Below are positions 7,923-16,707 of a stretch of 64,000 nucleotides of DNA, in pieces; within the stretch, counting starts at the first letter, position 1; each line of letters starts with the position of its first letter. The position numbers were made by a program, and so were the translations under genes. Origin of the DNA: Dyella japonica DSM 16301 (lineage in GTDB: Bacteria; Pseudomonadota; Gammaproteobacteria; Xanthomonadales; Rhodanobacteraceae). Below the pieces are notes generated by a model, which worked only from the letters and a program-made list of their open reading frames with translations, was not told where the DNA came from and did no database searches. The DNA is taken from positions 1 to 64,000 of the forward strand of contig NZ_JPLA01000015.1 of NCBI RefSeq assembly GCF_001010355.1. Direction: 5' to 3'.

Positions 7923-9161
7923 ATGCGTGACGTTTGGAAAGGTGTGGCGATCTGCATGCTCGTTGGAGCGTTGGTCACACCGTTGCCGTTGCTGGCTGGC
8001 GAACAGGCGCTGGCGCCAGAAAAATTGGTGCTTGATGCGAAGGCGTTTGCGCCCGAGCAGATCAAGGTGACGGTCTACCTTCCTCCTGGCTACACGAGCT
8101 CCGACGCGCGCTATCCCGTGCTCTATGCGAATGACGGCCAGGACATGGATGCGGTTGGCTTGCAGCAAACGCTGGCAACGCTCTACGCGCATCACGCCAT
8201 CCAGCCGGTGATCGTGGTCGCGGTGGATATGCTCAAGGATCGCGCGTCTGGCTATGGGCTGTTCGATCGCGCACGGCGGCAGAGCATCGTGGGTGGCTCG
8301 CGTATCGGCCCGATCGGGGCGCGTGCGTACGATTACTCCGCATGGGTCGCCAACACGCTGGTGCCCTATGTCGACGCTCACTACCGCACGCAGGCCTCAG
8401 CCCAAGGCCGCACCATGCTCGGCTGGTCGCTGGGTGCGCTCAATGCATTCAGCTTGGGCTGGGAGTATCCGGACGTGTTCGGGCAGGTAGGCGCGTTCTC
8501 GCCGTCGTTCTGGCTGGCCGCCGATCGCAGCGATGCGCAGGCGGTGGAAAGCACGCGCCTGGCGCAGGCGGTGGTGGACCGGGCAGGGCAGCGCAAGCCG
8601 CTGCGTTTCTGGTTTGCGGTAGGCGGCCATGAAGAAACCAATGACCGCAACCACAACGGCACCATCGACGCCGTCGAAGATCTGCAGGATTTGATCAACG
8701 GTTTCGCGGCGCCGGACGGCAGCCATCGCCGGGGACTGCGCGACCTTGGCTATCGCATCGACACGGATCGCCCCGACCAGCCATCGCAAGCGGACCAGGT
8801 CGTCTACGATCTGCTGCCCGATGGGGAACACAACCAGGCCACCTGGAAGCGCATGTTGCCAGTGTTCCTGCGCTGGGCGTATGGCGTGACGCCGAAAGGG
8901 GAATCAGCCCGCCACGGCGGTCAACGGCGTGTGTGCGACCACGCAGTTGCGGCCCAGGGTTTTGGCGCGATAGAGCGCCGCATCGGCGCGGGCGATCAGA
9001 TCGTCCGCCGTATCGGCAGGTCCGGTAAGACTGGCCACGCCCATGCTGATGGTGGTCTGCAGCGAATTGCCGCGCGCGTGCACATGCAGCGACTCGATGC
9101 TGCGGCGGATGCGCTCGCCCACCGCCATGGCCTGCTCGTGCGTGGTGGCTGGCAGCAGTGA
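7923..9161 (+). CDS. Putative secreted esterase of the esterase D/enterochelin esterase type
   Basis: A signal peptide (MRDVWKGVAICMLVGALV..LPLLAG) precedes an alpha/beta-hydrolase domain. YLPPGYTSSDARYPVLYANDG is the typical first strand, GWSLGALNAFSLGWEYPDVF carries the nucleophile Ser (GWSLG) near residue 164, and the catalytic His is likely in LLPDGEHNQATWKRMLP. Family proteins normally end just after this point (LRWAYGV). Here the frame reads on for about 85 low-complexity residues that are antisense to the GGDEF domain of the next gene. The tail is therefore probably an accident of a lost stop. Periplasmic hydrolase; substrate unknown. Confidence 0.85.
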   Translation: MRDVWKGVAICMLVGALVTPLPLLAGEQALAPEKLVLDAKAFAPEQIKVTVYLPPGYTSSDARYPVLYANDGQDMDAVGLQQTLATLYAHHAIQPVIVVAVDMLKDRASGYGLFDRARRQSIVGGSRIGPIGARAYDYSAWVANTLVPYVDAHYRTQASAQGRTMLGWSLGALNAFSLGWEYPDVFGQVGAFSPSFWLAADRSDAQAVESTRLAQAVVDRAGQRKPLRFWFAVGGHEETNDRNHNGTIDAVEDLQDLINGFAAPDGSHRRGLRDLGYRIDTDRPDQPSQADQVVYDLLPDGEHNQATWKRMLPVFLRWAYGVTPKGESARHGGQRRVCDHAVAAQGFGAIERRIGAGDQIVRRIGRSGKTGHAHADGGLQRIAARVHMQRLDAAADALAHRHGLLVRGGWQQ

Positions 9162-10616
9162 CACGAACTCCTCGCCGCCATAGCGGCCCAGGCTGTCCGT
9201 CGGGCGCAGCTCGTCGGCGATCGCGGCAGCCACCGCGCGCAGGCAGGCATCGCCGGTCTGGTGACCGTAGCGGTCGTTCACCGACTTGAAGTGATCCATG
9301 TCCAGGAAGATCAGCGCCAGCGGCTGGTGCTGCGGTCGCGCCTGCGAGACGGCCTCATGCAACCGCGCGACCAGGGCGCGGCGATTGAGCAGGCCGGTGA
9401 GCGCGTCGTGATCGGCCAGATGATGTGCCACGTCGCGTTCGCGCCGCGCACGCAAGGACAGGTCGGCCAAACCAATCGTGACCACGATGCTGCAGAACGC
9501 AGTGGCGAACGGCAGGCCGTATTCCAGCCAGCGCGGCTGGTCCAGCGCCAGCAACACCTGGCCCAGTCGCACCACGGTCAGCAGCACCTGGGGCAGCCAT
9601 GCCACCAGGAAAAAACGAGCCTGCCGCCCATGCCGGGAGGCAGCAAGCACGATGGTGGCCAGGGCCCACAACGAAGTGACGATGAACCACAGGTTGTACG
9701 CACTGGCCAGCAGGTGCATGCGCTCCGCGAACGGGAAACACAGCAGGGCGGCGATCAGTACGTACGGCCAGCGCATATACCCCAGCGCCCGTGCAGGACG
9801 CGGGGTGATCTGGCGCAACTCGCAGAATTCCAGGATGAAGGAGAACAGCAGCGGTGCGCTGAGCGCCACGAACAGCCACGGCGCATGCGTACCCAGCGGC
9901 ACCAGCAGCGAGCCGCCGGGCAGTTCGTACATCTCGCCGCTCATCAGCAACTGGTTCATCAGCTGGCAACCCGTATAGCCGATGAAATACAGCAGCACGC
10001 GATCGCGCAGCACCAGCCACAGGCACAGCGCCGCAAGGATCATGGTGAACTGCACGCTGGAGAACAGCGTGGTCAGGCGCACATGGGTCAGGTCTTGCGC
10101 CTGGTAGGTGGCCATGTCGGTGATGTCGGCGCGGATCTGCCGGGTGAAGTTGTCGGCAGCAATCTGCACATAGATCGGCTGATCGGCGCGCAAGTCGTGC
10201 GGCAGCTCCAGCGCGAGATGGTGGCGCGAGTAGCGCGCCAGCTGGTCGGTCTGGGCAAACCACAGCTCGTGCGGTTGATAGTCCGGCGGCGCATACACGT
10301 TGATGCGGATATAGGTGGCGCCGGTGAAATTGAGCACGGGCGAACTCGCCTCGTGCCAGTCGCGGTCGATGGTCAGGCGATACCAGCGCTGCGTCTCCAC
10401 CGCGTTGGGCGTATGCGTCGAGCGGCTGGGCAGGAAGCGCTCGTCCATGCCGCCGTGGATCACCTGCGCCGGTGTCGGCGCCGGCTTGAGCGGCGCCAGC
10501 GAGGCCACTTGCAGGGTCGGGATGGCGGAGCGCGCAGGCATCGCCTGTGCGGCCAGTGCAAAGCACATGGCGCACATCCAGGTGAACAACACCACGATGG
10601 GCTCGCGTATCGACAT
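8904..10616 (-). CDS. Diguanylate cyclase with 7TMR-DISM sensor
   Basis: The 570-residue protein makes cyclic di-GMP from two GTP. It has a signal peptide, an extracytoplasmic beta-rich DISMED2-like domain (about 30-180), seven membrane helices (about 185-385), and a C-terminal GGDEF domain with LDMDHFKSVNDRYGH and active site RYGGEEF. An RPTD sequence lies five residues before GGEEF, the canonical inhibitory I-site, so product feedback is expected. The start MSIREPIVVLFTW follows a strong ribosome site (aaggggg). Upstream is a GC-rich leader that can fold. The last 258 bases overlap the convergent esterase frame. Confidence 0.94.
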   Translation of the reverse strand: MSIREPIVVLFTWMCAMCFALAAQAMPARSAIPTLQVASLAPLKPAPTPAQVIHGGMDERFLPSRSTHTPNAVETQRWYRLTIDRDWHEASSPVLNFTGATYIRINVYAPPDYQPHELWFAQTDQLARYSRHHLALELPHDLRADQPIYVQIAADNFTRQIRADITDMATYQAQDLTHVRLTTLFSSVQFTMILAALCLWLVLRDRVLLYFIGYTGCQLMNQLLMSGEMYELPGGSLLVPLGTHAPWLFVALSAPLLFSFILEFCELRQITPRPARALGYMRWPYVLIAALLCFPFAERMHLLASAYNLWFIVTSLWALATIVLAASRHGRQARFFLVAWLPQVLLTVVRLGQVLLALDQPRWLEYGLPFATAFCSIVVTIGLADLSLRARRERDVAHHLADHDALTGLLNRRALVARLHEAVSQARPQHQPLALIFLDMDHFKSVNDRYGHQTGDACLRAVAAAIADELRPTDSLGRYGGEEFVSLLPATTHEQAMAVGERIRRSIESLHVHARGNSLQTTISMGVASLTGPADTADDLIARADAALYRAKTLGRNCVVAHTPLTAVAG

Positions 10617-10619
10617 ATC

Positions 10620-10700
10620 CCCCCTTGCTGCCGGTCCCCTGTTACCGGCGTGCGGGGCGGGTCCTTCCTTCGGACAGCTACCCCGGCGTCTTTATGTATC
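10620..10700 (-). promoter_or_regulatory. GC-rich structured leader of the diguanylate cyclase gene (unproven RNA element)
   Basis: In the roughly 80 bases before the cyclase start two hairpins can form on the minus-strand transcript. One is ccggt/accgg (10631-10648, 8-base loop). The other is gtcc/ggac (10661-10675, 7-base loop), nested inside gggg/cccc (10654-10684). The second ends close to the ribosome site. A regulatory leader is plausible for a c-di-GMP gene, but I could not fit the known GEMM-I core, so no class is assigned. Confidence 0.35.
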
Positions 10701-10836
10701 ACGTTCCACACGCGATATGGACTTTTTGGCCAGCCCGGGCCAGGTCGTCAGGATCCGGGGCGGCCATGAGCGGCGGTCGAACACGATCACGGCAAGTCTT
10801 ATGCTTATCGCCTCGGCAGTCGTTGGCGGTGGTGGC

Positions 10837-12135
10837 ATGGCAAGGCGGGAAAGCGTGAAACCGGTCTCTCAGGCAGAACATCGGCCCGAGGGCGGCGAAC
10901 TTGAATCGCACGACTTTATCCGCCACGGCACACCGGCGTTTCGACGGACCAACCTGGCGCTGTTTGCCGCCGGTCTGGCCACGTTCGGCCTGCTGTACTG
11001 CATCCAGCCCCTGATGCCCGAGTTCAGCAAGGACTATGGCGTCAGCGCGGCCGTCGCGGCGCTCTCGCTGTCGCTGACCACCGGCGTGCTGGCGTTCGCC
11101 ATGCTGTTTGCCGGCGGCCTGTCCGATGCCTGGGGCCGCAAGACCATCATGACGGCCTCGCTGCTGTCCTCGTCCGTGCTGGTGCTGCTCACCGCGTTGG
11201 TGCCCGACTGGCACATGCTGCTGATCCTGCGCGCCCTGCTGGGGCTGACGCTGAGCGGGTTGCCCGCGGTGGCGATGACGTATCTCAGCGAGGAGATGCA
11301 CGCCGAATCGATCGGCCTGGGCATGGGCCTGTATATCAGCGGCAACGCCATTGGCGGCATGGGCGGACGCCTGGTGGCCGGCGTGCTGGCCGAGTTTTTC
11401 GGATGGCGCGTGGGCGTGGCCACGGTGGGGGTGATCGGGCTGGTCGCCGGCATCGTGTTCTGGCGCAGCCTGCCGCCGTCGCGCCATCACGTGCAGCGGC
11501 CGTTTCATCTTGGCGCACTGATGGGGCGATTCGCCTCGACGTTTCGCGATCCCGGCCTGCCATGGCTGTTTGCCGAAGGCTTCCTGCTGCTGGGCGCGTT
11601 CGTCACGCTGTACAACTACATCGGCTACCGCTTGCTCGCGCCGCCCTATGGGCTCAACCAGGCGGTGGTGGGCGCGATCTTCAGCGTGTATCTGATCGGT
11701 ACGTTCAGTTCGGCCTGGATGGGCCATCTCGCCGGCAAGCTCGGGCGACGCAAGGTGTTGTGGACGGCGTTTGCGCTGATGCTGGTGGGATTGGCGCTGA
11801 CGGCCGCGCGGCCACTGTGGCTGATCGTGCTCGGCATCGTCGCGGTGACGTTCGGCTTTTTCGGCGGCCATTCCATCGCCAGCAGCTGGGTCGGGCGACG
11901 CGCCGGCGACAACAAGGCGCAAGCCTCGTCGCTTTACCTGTTTTCCTATTACATGGGTTCCAGTCTGGCCGGTGCCAGCGGTGGCCTGTTCTACGCCTCG
12001 CATGGCTGGAACGGCGTGGCGGTATTCGTTGGCGCGCTGGTCGTCGCCGGACTGGTGATTGCGTGGCGCCTGTATCGACTGCCGCCACTCGTCAGTCCGT
12101 CCCGCCCGGAAACAGAACCGCCGATTCCGCAGTGA
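10837..12135 (+). CDS. MFS transporter, arabinose-efflux/YnfM type
   Basis: An inner-membrane permease of 432 residues with twelve predicted helices from about residue 35. The early segment LFAAGLATFGLLYCIQPLMP and the family loop GGLSDAWGRKTIM between helices 2 and 3 are typical of the YnfM/arabinose-efflux MFS group, which are drug:proton antiporters or sugar exporters. The start is uncertain: ATG codons at 10801 and 10837 and a GTG at 10855 are all in frame and none has a strong ribosome site. The ATG at 10837 leaves a 30-residue hydrophilic N-terminus. The end is convergent with the phosphodiesterase gene across a strong hairpin. Confidence 0.88.
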   Translation: MARRESVKPVSQAEHRPEGGELESHDFIRHGTPAFRRTNLALFAAGLATFGLLYCIQPLMPEFSKDYGVSAAVAALSLSLTTGVLAFAMLFAGGLSDAWGRKTIMTASLLSSSVLVLLTALVPDWHMLLILRALLGLTLSGLPAVAMTYLSEEMHAESIGLGMGLYISGNAIGGMGGRLVAGVLAEFFGWRVGVATVGVIGLVAGIVFWRSLPPSRHHVQRPFHLGALMGRFASTFRDPGLPWLFAEGFLLLGAFVTLYNYIGYRLLAPPYGLNQAVVGAIFSVYLIGTFSSAWMGHLAGKLGRRKVLWTAFALMLVGLALTAARPLWLIVLGIVAVTFGFFGGHSIASSWVGRRAGDNKAQASSLYLFSYYMGSSLAGASGGLFYASHGWNGVAVFVGALVVAGLVIAWRLYRLPPLVSPSRPETEPPIPQ

Positions 12136-12136
12136 G

Positions 12137-12167
12137 GCTGCGGAAGCGCGTTGCGCGCATCCGCAGC
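12137..12167. terminator. Bidirectional hairpin between convergent genes
   Basis: Gctgcgga/tccgcagc encloses gcgcg/cgcgc with a ttg loop, 13 pairs broken by one A-A mismatch. It fills the 45-base gap between the MFS stop and the convergent phosphodiesterase stop. It lacks a T-run, so efficiency without Rho is uncertain. Confidence 0.55.
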
Positions 12168-12180
12168 GGGAGTTGCCGGC

Positions 12181-13470
12181 TTACTGCACATCCGGCTTGA
12201 GCATGCCCTTCACTGCGTCGTAGTCGCCATCGTTGGTGGCGGCCGGCAGGTCGAGCAGGTGGGTCATCAGCGGGTAGACGTCCACGTTCGGAAACGACGC
12301 GACTTCGGCGCCTGCGCGGAACGCCGGGCCGTGCGCGACGAACAGCGCCTGCATCTGCGGCGCGGCGTTGTCGTAACCGTGGTCGCCGCGCATCGGCTCT
12401 TTCTTCTTCGCCAGGTACTCGCGGGTGGAGATGCGCCAACCGACATCGGCCAGGCACAGCAGCTGCGGCACGCGCGGATTGCTGCCGTAGGCGAGTCGTG
12501 CGGGTACGCGCGTCTTGTCCCAGCACGTCATGTGCTGCTGCGGCTGCTCCATGCTGGCTTCGATCTTCGCGAAATCAAACCCCGGCTTCGGGTTGAAGCC
12601 GGCCAGCACGCCCACGCTCACCAGCCCCACCTGCTTGAGCGGGATGAGTTTGTCGATCACCACCACGTTGTGCGCCGGTGAACTGGCCATGCCATGGTCG
12701 GCCACAATGATCATGTTGATGCGATCGAGCAGGCCGCGCTGCTGCAGGCCTTTGACGAGTCGATCCAGTGCCGCATCGGTGTGCGCAATCGCTTCGTTGA
12801 CCTGCGGCGTATCGGGTCCGAAATGGTGGCCGGCATGGTCCACTTCATCGAAGTACAGCGTGAGGAAGGTCGGGCGCTCGCCAGCCGGAAGATCCAGCCA
12901 GGCCAGCACTTGGTCCACGCGCTGGTCGGGCGTGATCTTGCCGTCGTACGGCTTCCAGTAGTTCGGGTGGGCGCCGTGGATATCCGCTTCCGAGCCAGGC
13001 CAGAACATGGTGGCCGTCTTCATGCCGTGCTGCTGCGCGGTTTCCCACAGCGGTGTGCCTTGCGCCCACCACTGGCCATTGCTCACTGCCTCGCGATTGC
13101 CGAGCGAAAATTTGCCGAGCACCGGATCGGTCATCGTGTTGTTGACGATGCCGTGGTGATCCGGGCGCAGGCCGGTGACGAGGGTGTAGTGATTGGGAAA
13201 CGTCAGCGACGGGAACGACGGCTGCATGCCGTCGGCGGCGCGCACGCCTTGCCTGGCCAGCGATGCCAGCGTGGGGCTGAGTCCGCGTTCGATGTAATCG
13301 GAGCGATAGCCGTCGATCGAGATCAGCAGCAGCGGTGCCGGTGCGGGGGCGGGCTTCGCTACGGCGACGGGTTGCGGCGACGGCGCGGAAACCGGTTGCG
13401 GGTGGGTCGTGGCACAAGCTGCTGCAAGCACAATCAACGAACAGAGCAGCGGGCGAAACAGGATCTTCAT
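12181..13470 (-). CDS. Lipoprotein type I phosphodiesterase / nucleotide pyrophosphatase (alkaline phosphatase superfamily)
   Basis: The start at 13470 gives a lipoprotein signal (MKILFRPLLCSLIVLAAAC, Cys at 19), a Pro/Ala/Val-rich linker, then the catalytic domain from about residue 50. LLLISIDGYRSDY holds the first metal Asp, FPSLTFPNHYTLVTGL the nucleophilic Thr, YFDEVDHAGHHFGPD and IIVADHGM further metal ligands, and RGDHGYDN a final His. This is the complete NPP-type metal site. Such periplasmic enzymes cleave nucleotide pyrophosphates or phosphodiesters. The frame extends 99 codons further upstream with no family sequence, so that start was rejected. Confidence 0.92.
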   Translation of the reverse strand: MKILFRPLLCSLIVLAAACATTHPQPVSAPSPQPVAVAKPAPAPAPLLLISIDGYRSDYIERGLSPTLASLARQGVRAADGMQPSFPSLTFPNHYTLVTGLRPDHHGIVNNTMTDPVLGKFSLGNREAVSNGQWWAQGTPLWETAQQHGMKTATMFWPGSEADIHGAHPNYWKPYDGKITPDQRVDQVLAWLDLPAGERPTFLTLYFDEVDHAGHHFGPDTPQVNEAIAHTDAALDRLVKGLQQRGLLDRINMIIVADHGMASSPAHNVVVIDKLIPLKQVGLVSVGVLAGFNPKPGFDFAKIEASMEQPQQHMTCWDKTRVPARLAYGSNPRVPQLLCLADVGWRISTREYLAKKKEPMRGDHGYDNAAPQMQALFVAHGPAFRAGAEVASFPNVDVYPLMTHLLDLPAATNDGDYDAVKGMLKPDVQ

Positions 13471-13518
13471 GCGCAAGGACTTATGATCGATACAAAGTCC
13501 GTATGATCGCCCAGGCGT

Positions 13519-13842
13519 ATGACCATTACACGTCTTTTTCTTTGCGCAACTTTCGTCACTTGCTCGTGCTGGGCCGGTATGGCAGCGGCGTATCCGCAAG
13601 CCAGTGGCGCACCCGCGAGCAGCGCCACGGCGGAAGCGTCCGCCACCACGACGACGCGCAAGCCGGCATCGCAGGCGAATACGAAGACATCGCATGTTGA
13701 TGCGAAGGCAATACCCGCGAGCAAGGGCAAGCCAACACCGGCGCCGGCCACGCCGGAGACGTATCACCTATCGCACCGGCCGCATCAACTCGATTCCTAC
13801 CAGAACGCGTTGACACCACCGCCGGCGGCGAACGAGCGCTGA
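13519..13842 (+). CDS. Hypothetical secreted Ala/Pro/Thr-rich protein
   Basis: The 107-residue frame has a signal peptide (MTITRLFLCATFVTCSCW, likely cleavage after AAA) and a low-complexity mature part rich in Ala, Thr, Pro and Lys, ending with a more ordered HLSHRPHQLDSYQNALTPP segment. It is divergent from the phosphodiesterase with 48 bases between starts. No family is recognised. The signal peptide and reasonable start support a real gene; the low complexity leaves some doubt. Confidence 0.5.
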   Translation: MTITRLFLCATFVTCSCWAGMAAAYPQASGAPASSATAEASATTTTRKPASQANTKTSHVDAKAIPASKGKPTPAPATPETYHLSHRPHQLDSYQNALTPPPAANER

Positions 13843-13857
13843 TCGTCGACCCTTGGC

Positions 13858-14385
13858 CTAGTGCGCAGCGTGCGTAAGCTGCGCGCCGAACAAGTCACCG
13901 TCGGCGATGCGGCTTTCCATCGCCAACAGAAACTGCTTGGTCGGCAGCCCGCCGCCGAAGCCCGTGAGACTGCCGTTCGCACCGATCACGCGATGGCACG
14001 GCAGCACGATCGGCAGTGGATTGCGTCCATTCGCGGCGCCCACGGCACGCACGGCTTGCGGATGCTGGATGCGGCGCGCGAGTTCGCCGTAGCTGATGGT
14101 GGTGCCGTAAGGAATGCGTGACAGCTCCCACCACACCTCCTGCTGGAACGGCGTGCCCAGCGGATGCAGCTTGAGATCGAATTGCTGGCGAACGCCGGCG
14201 AAGTATTCTTCGAGCTGCTGCCTCGTCTGGGCGAGAGGCTCACGTGCACGTATCCACGCCGGGTTTGGTGCGCGCTGATGGCGACCGGTGGAGAACCAGA
14301 TCTCGCGCAGTCCGGCTTCGTCCGCGACCAGGCGCAGCAGGCCGATCGGCGTGTCCATCTCGTCGTGAAAAATAAGCTCGTTCAT
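13858..14385 (-). CDS. ogt: Methylated-DNA--protein-cysteine methyltransferase
   Basis: The 175-residue suicide repair enzyme removes alkyl groups from O6-alkylguanine onto its own Cys. The active site PCHRVIG is visible at about residue 125, with the DNA-binding helix ([11 protein letters not shown]) before it and [14 protein letters not shown] after it. The N-terminal domain starts [15 protein letters not shown]. Its ATG overlaps the stop of the alkA/ada gene (TGATG), so the two are one operon. Upstream in-frame ATGs were rejected because they lie inside that gene. Confidence 0.95.
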   Translation of the reverse strand: MNELIFHDEMDTPIGLLRLVADEAGLREIWFSTGRHQRAPNPAWIRAREPLAQTRQQLEEYFAGVRQQFDLKLHPLGTPFQQEVWWELSRIPYGTTISYGELARRIQHPQAVRAVGAANGRNPLPIVLPCHRVIGANGSLTGFGGGLPTKQFLLAMESRIADGDLFGAQLTHAAH

Positions 14386-15875
14386 CAGGCCACCTGCTTG
14401 CTCGATGCGGCGGCGTCGCTGGCGCTGCGCCACAAGTGCATGACGGAGTACGCGCGCCACGGTCGCCAACCCTCGGCGAGCGACGTCAGCGCCTTGGTCG
14501 ACAACTCCGGACCGTCACCGGCGGCAACGCGACGAAGAATCAGGTCGGCCGAGGGAAATGCATCCGGATGGCTGAGCGCACGCATCGCCATGTAATGCGC
14601 CGTCCATTCGCCGATGCCCGGCAGGGCGACCCAGCGTTCCACGAATTCGTCCAGCGGTTGCTCGCTGCGAAAATCGATGCGCCCGTCCAACAGCGCCTGG
14701 GCGACGCCGCGCACGGTCGCCGCACGGGCCGTGGTGAGGCCGATCGAACGCAGATCCGCATCGACCAGCAACTCCGGGCCCGGGAACAGGCGCTGCAGTT
14801 CTGGCACCGGCGATACCACCGGTGTGCCGAAGTGCTGCACGATGCGCGTCGCCAGCGTCCGCGCAGCCGCCACGCTCACTTGTTGGCCGAGGATCGCGCG
14901 CACGGCGATCTCGAAGCCGTCCCAGCCGCCCGGCAGGCGCAAACCGGGACGCTTGCGCAGCAGTGGCCGCAGCACGGGACTTTCCTTCAGCGCATCGCTG
15001 ATCGATTGCGGGCTGGCGTCCAGGTCGAACATCCGGCGCAGCTTGTTCACCACGCCCAGCATCTGCGCCGGTTGTGGGCAGTGCAGCTCCAGCCGCAGCG
15101 CATGATCGTGGCCGGGCCATGCACTCAGGCGCAGCCAGCCCGGCGCTTCGGGCGTACCGAACACACGCGCATAACTGTGTTCGTCCACGTGTTCGACGCC
15201 GGGCAGTGCGCGGCCGCGCAGGAACGCGAGGATCGCCTCGAAATCGTAAGGCGGCCGATACGCAAGCCGTAGCGTGATCGCATCGCCGGTCGCCGCGCCG
15301 GGGTGGCGACGCAGGTCGCGCGGCGCCATGCGGTTCGCTTGCAGGAACGCGGCATTGAAGCGACGCAAGCTGCCGAAGCCGGACGCGAGCGCGACTTCCG
15401 TGACAGGCATGGTGGTCTCGGTCAGCAGCTGCTTCGCGAACAACAGGCGTCGCGTCGTATGCACGCTGATCGGCGGCGCACCAAGTCGTTCCACGAACAA
15501 CCGGCGCAGCTGCCGCGCGCCGACGCCGACGCGTTCGGCCATCGCATCCACGGACAATTCGTCGAACGCGCCGCTGTCCATCAATTTCAGCGTGCGCGCA
15601 ATCACATGGTCGCCGCGCTGCCACGCATCGTTGCCGGGCGACAGTTCAGGCCGGCAACGCAGGCATGGCCGAAAGCCGGCCGCTTCCGCCGCCGCGGCAC
15701 TCGCGTAATAACGCACATTCTGCGGCTTCGGCGATGGGGCAGGGCAGACCGGGCGGCAGTAGATGCGCGTGCTGGTGACGGCGGTGAAGAACAGTCCGTC
15801 GAAGCGCGCGTCGCGGCTGAGGCGGGCCTGCTCGCAGGTACGGTCGTCGGGCAACGGGGCGGTTGGAGTGGCCAT
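14385..15875 (-). CDS. alkA: Ada-AlkA fusion: alkylation-responsive regulator and 3-methyladenine DNA glycosylase
   Basis: The 496-residue protein has three parts. Residues 12-80 are the Ada zinc domain ([23 protein letters not shown] and CLRC supply the Cys ligands; the first is the methyl acceptor in Ada). Residues 90-185 are an AraC-type helix-turn-helix. Residues 195-490 are AlkA_N plus the HhH-GPD glycosylase fold, with [14 protein letters not shown] and the catalytic Asp expected near [22 protein letters not shown]. It senses methylphosphotriesters, activates transcription and excises alkylated bases. The Ogt domain of classical Ada is encoded separately by the next gene, translationally coupled. 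Confidence 0.94.
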   Translation of the reverse strand: MATPTAPLPDDRTCEQARLSRDARFDGLFFTAVTSTRIYCRPVCPAPSPKPQNVRYYASAAAAEAAGFRPCLRCRPELSPGNDAWQRGDHVIARTLKLMDSGAFDELSVDAMAERVGVGARQLRRLFVERLGAPPISVHTTRRLLFAKQLLTETTMPVTEVALASGFGSLRRFNAAFLQANRMAPRDLRRHPGAATGDAITLRLAYRPPYDFEAILAFLRGRALPGVEHVDEHSYARVFGTPEAPGWLRLSAWPGHDHALRLELHCPQPAQMLGVVNKLRRMFDLDASPQSISDALKESPVLRPLLRKRPGLRLPGGWDGFEIAVRAILGQQVSVAAARTLATRIVQHFGTPVVSPVPELQRLFPGPELLVDADLRSIGLTTARAATVRGVAQALLDGRIDFRSEQPLDEFVERWVALPGIGEWTAHYMAMRALSHPDAFPSADLILRRVAAGDGPELSTKALTSLAEGWRPWRAYSVMHLWRSASDAAASSKQVA

Positions 15876-16012
15876 GGCGCAAGGTTAGCACCGGGGATCG
15901 ATCCGGACTGGCCGTTTTCGGACATCAATATCAACGGGTTCAGCCGCCAAGGCTTTCGAAGTTCGGCTGCATCGCCGCGCCATGGATCATTGCAATGATG
16001 CGTGCTGCGCGT

Positions 16013-16552
16013 TCAGTGAACGACGGCAAGCGACACGAGATCAGGCGCGCATTCCGCACGGCGCCCTGACTCGAAATTCGCCACGTCCTGTGCGGTCGCC
16101 GTGCGTCCTTCGTCGCCGGCATCGAACATCACGCGCCACACGCCGTCGCCGCCGCGATGCCACACCGTGCTGAATGCGATCAGCGTGAAGCGCGGGTTTG
16201 CGTTCGGCGCGAGGTTTTCCAGCAGGGCAGGTCCACTCGACAGCACGGTCGAAGGATCGCCTGCCTGCACCACCCATGCGGGGTACCAGCGCACGCGCAT
16301 GCTCTTGCCTTCGAGCAGGCCCTTCCACTGTTTGACGATGGCTGCCCGGCCGCGCTGCGGATGCGCCGTGTTCGCCGCGAACACGGCATCGTTGTCGATG
16401 TGCTCGGCGAATGCCTTCTCGTCGTGCCGATCCACGGATGCCGCGAACGACAGTTCTCGCTGCCACACCGCGCAACGCGATGTTTCAGCAGCCTGCGCGT
16501 GACCAACGGACGCGGCCATCGCCATCACGGCCAGTATCAGGAAACGCTGCAT
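16013..16552 (-). CDS. Secreted NTF2-like protein (DUF4440/SnoaL type)
   Basis: The start at 16552 gives a signal peptide ([21 protein letters not shown]) and a 160-residue NTF2-like domain. [26 protein letters not shown] and [13 protein letters not shown] are the usual first helix and cone segments. [27 protein letters not shown] is the terminal sheet. Such periplasmic proteins bind small molecules or have unassigned hydrolase or isomerase activity. It is divergent from hutU with 155 bases between starts, but no link to histidine metabolism is evident. Confidence 0.8.
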   Translation of the reverse strand: MQRFLILAVMAMAASVGHAQAAETSRCAVWQRELSFAASVDRHDEKAFAEHIDNDAVFAANTAHPQRGRAAIVKQWKGLLEGKSMRVRWYPAWVVQAGDPSTVLSSGPALLENLAPNANPRFTLIAFSTVWHRGGDGVWRVMFDAGDEGRTATAQDVANFESGRRAECAPDLVSLAVVH

Positions 16553-16707
16553 GGGCGCAACCTCAGGGGGAGTGGGGCAAGCATGATTTCGCCTTGTGCG
16601 GCGCGAAAGTGCCGAAAGGTGGATCGGCGGGACTTTGCCGCAATGCGGTTTGCGGGCGCCGGCTGGCCTCGTCACAATGGCACTTTCCCCTGGCTGTGAC
16701 GCTTCCC

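Noticed and set aside
10620-10700. GEMM-I c-di-GMP riboswitch before the cyclase
   Set aside because: Hairpins exist, but the conserved GEMM-I core and tetraloop arrangement could not be placed. Reported only as an unclassified structured leader.
9261-10769. 502-residue plus-strand frame across the diguanylate cyclase
   Set aside because: Entirely antisense to the cyclase, low-complexity Gln/His/Arg composition and no start signal.
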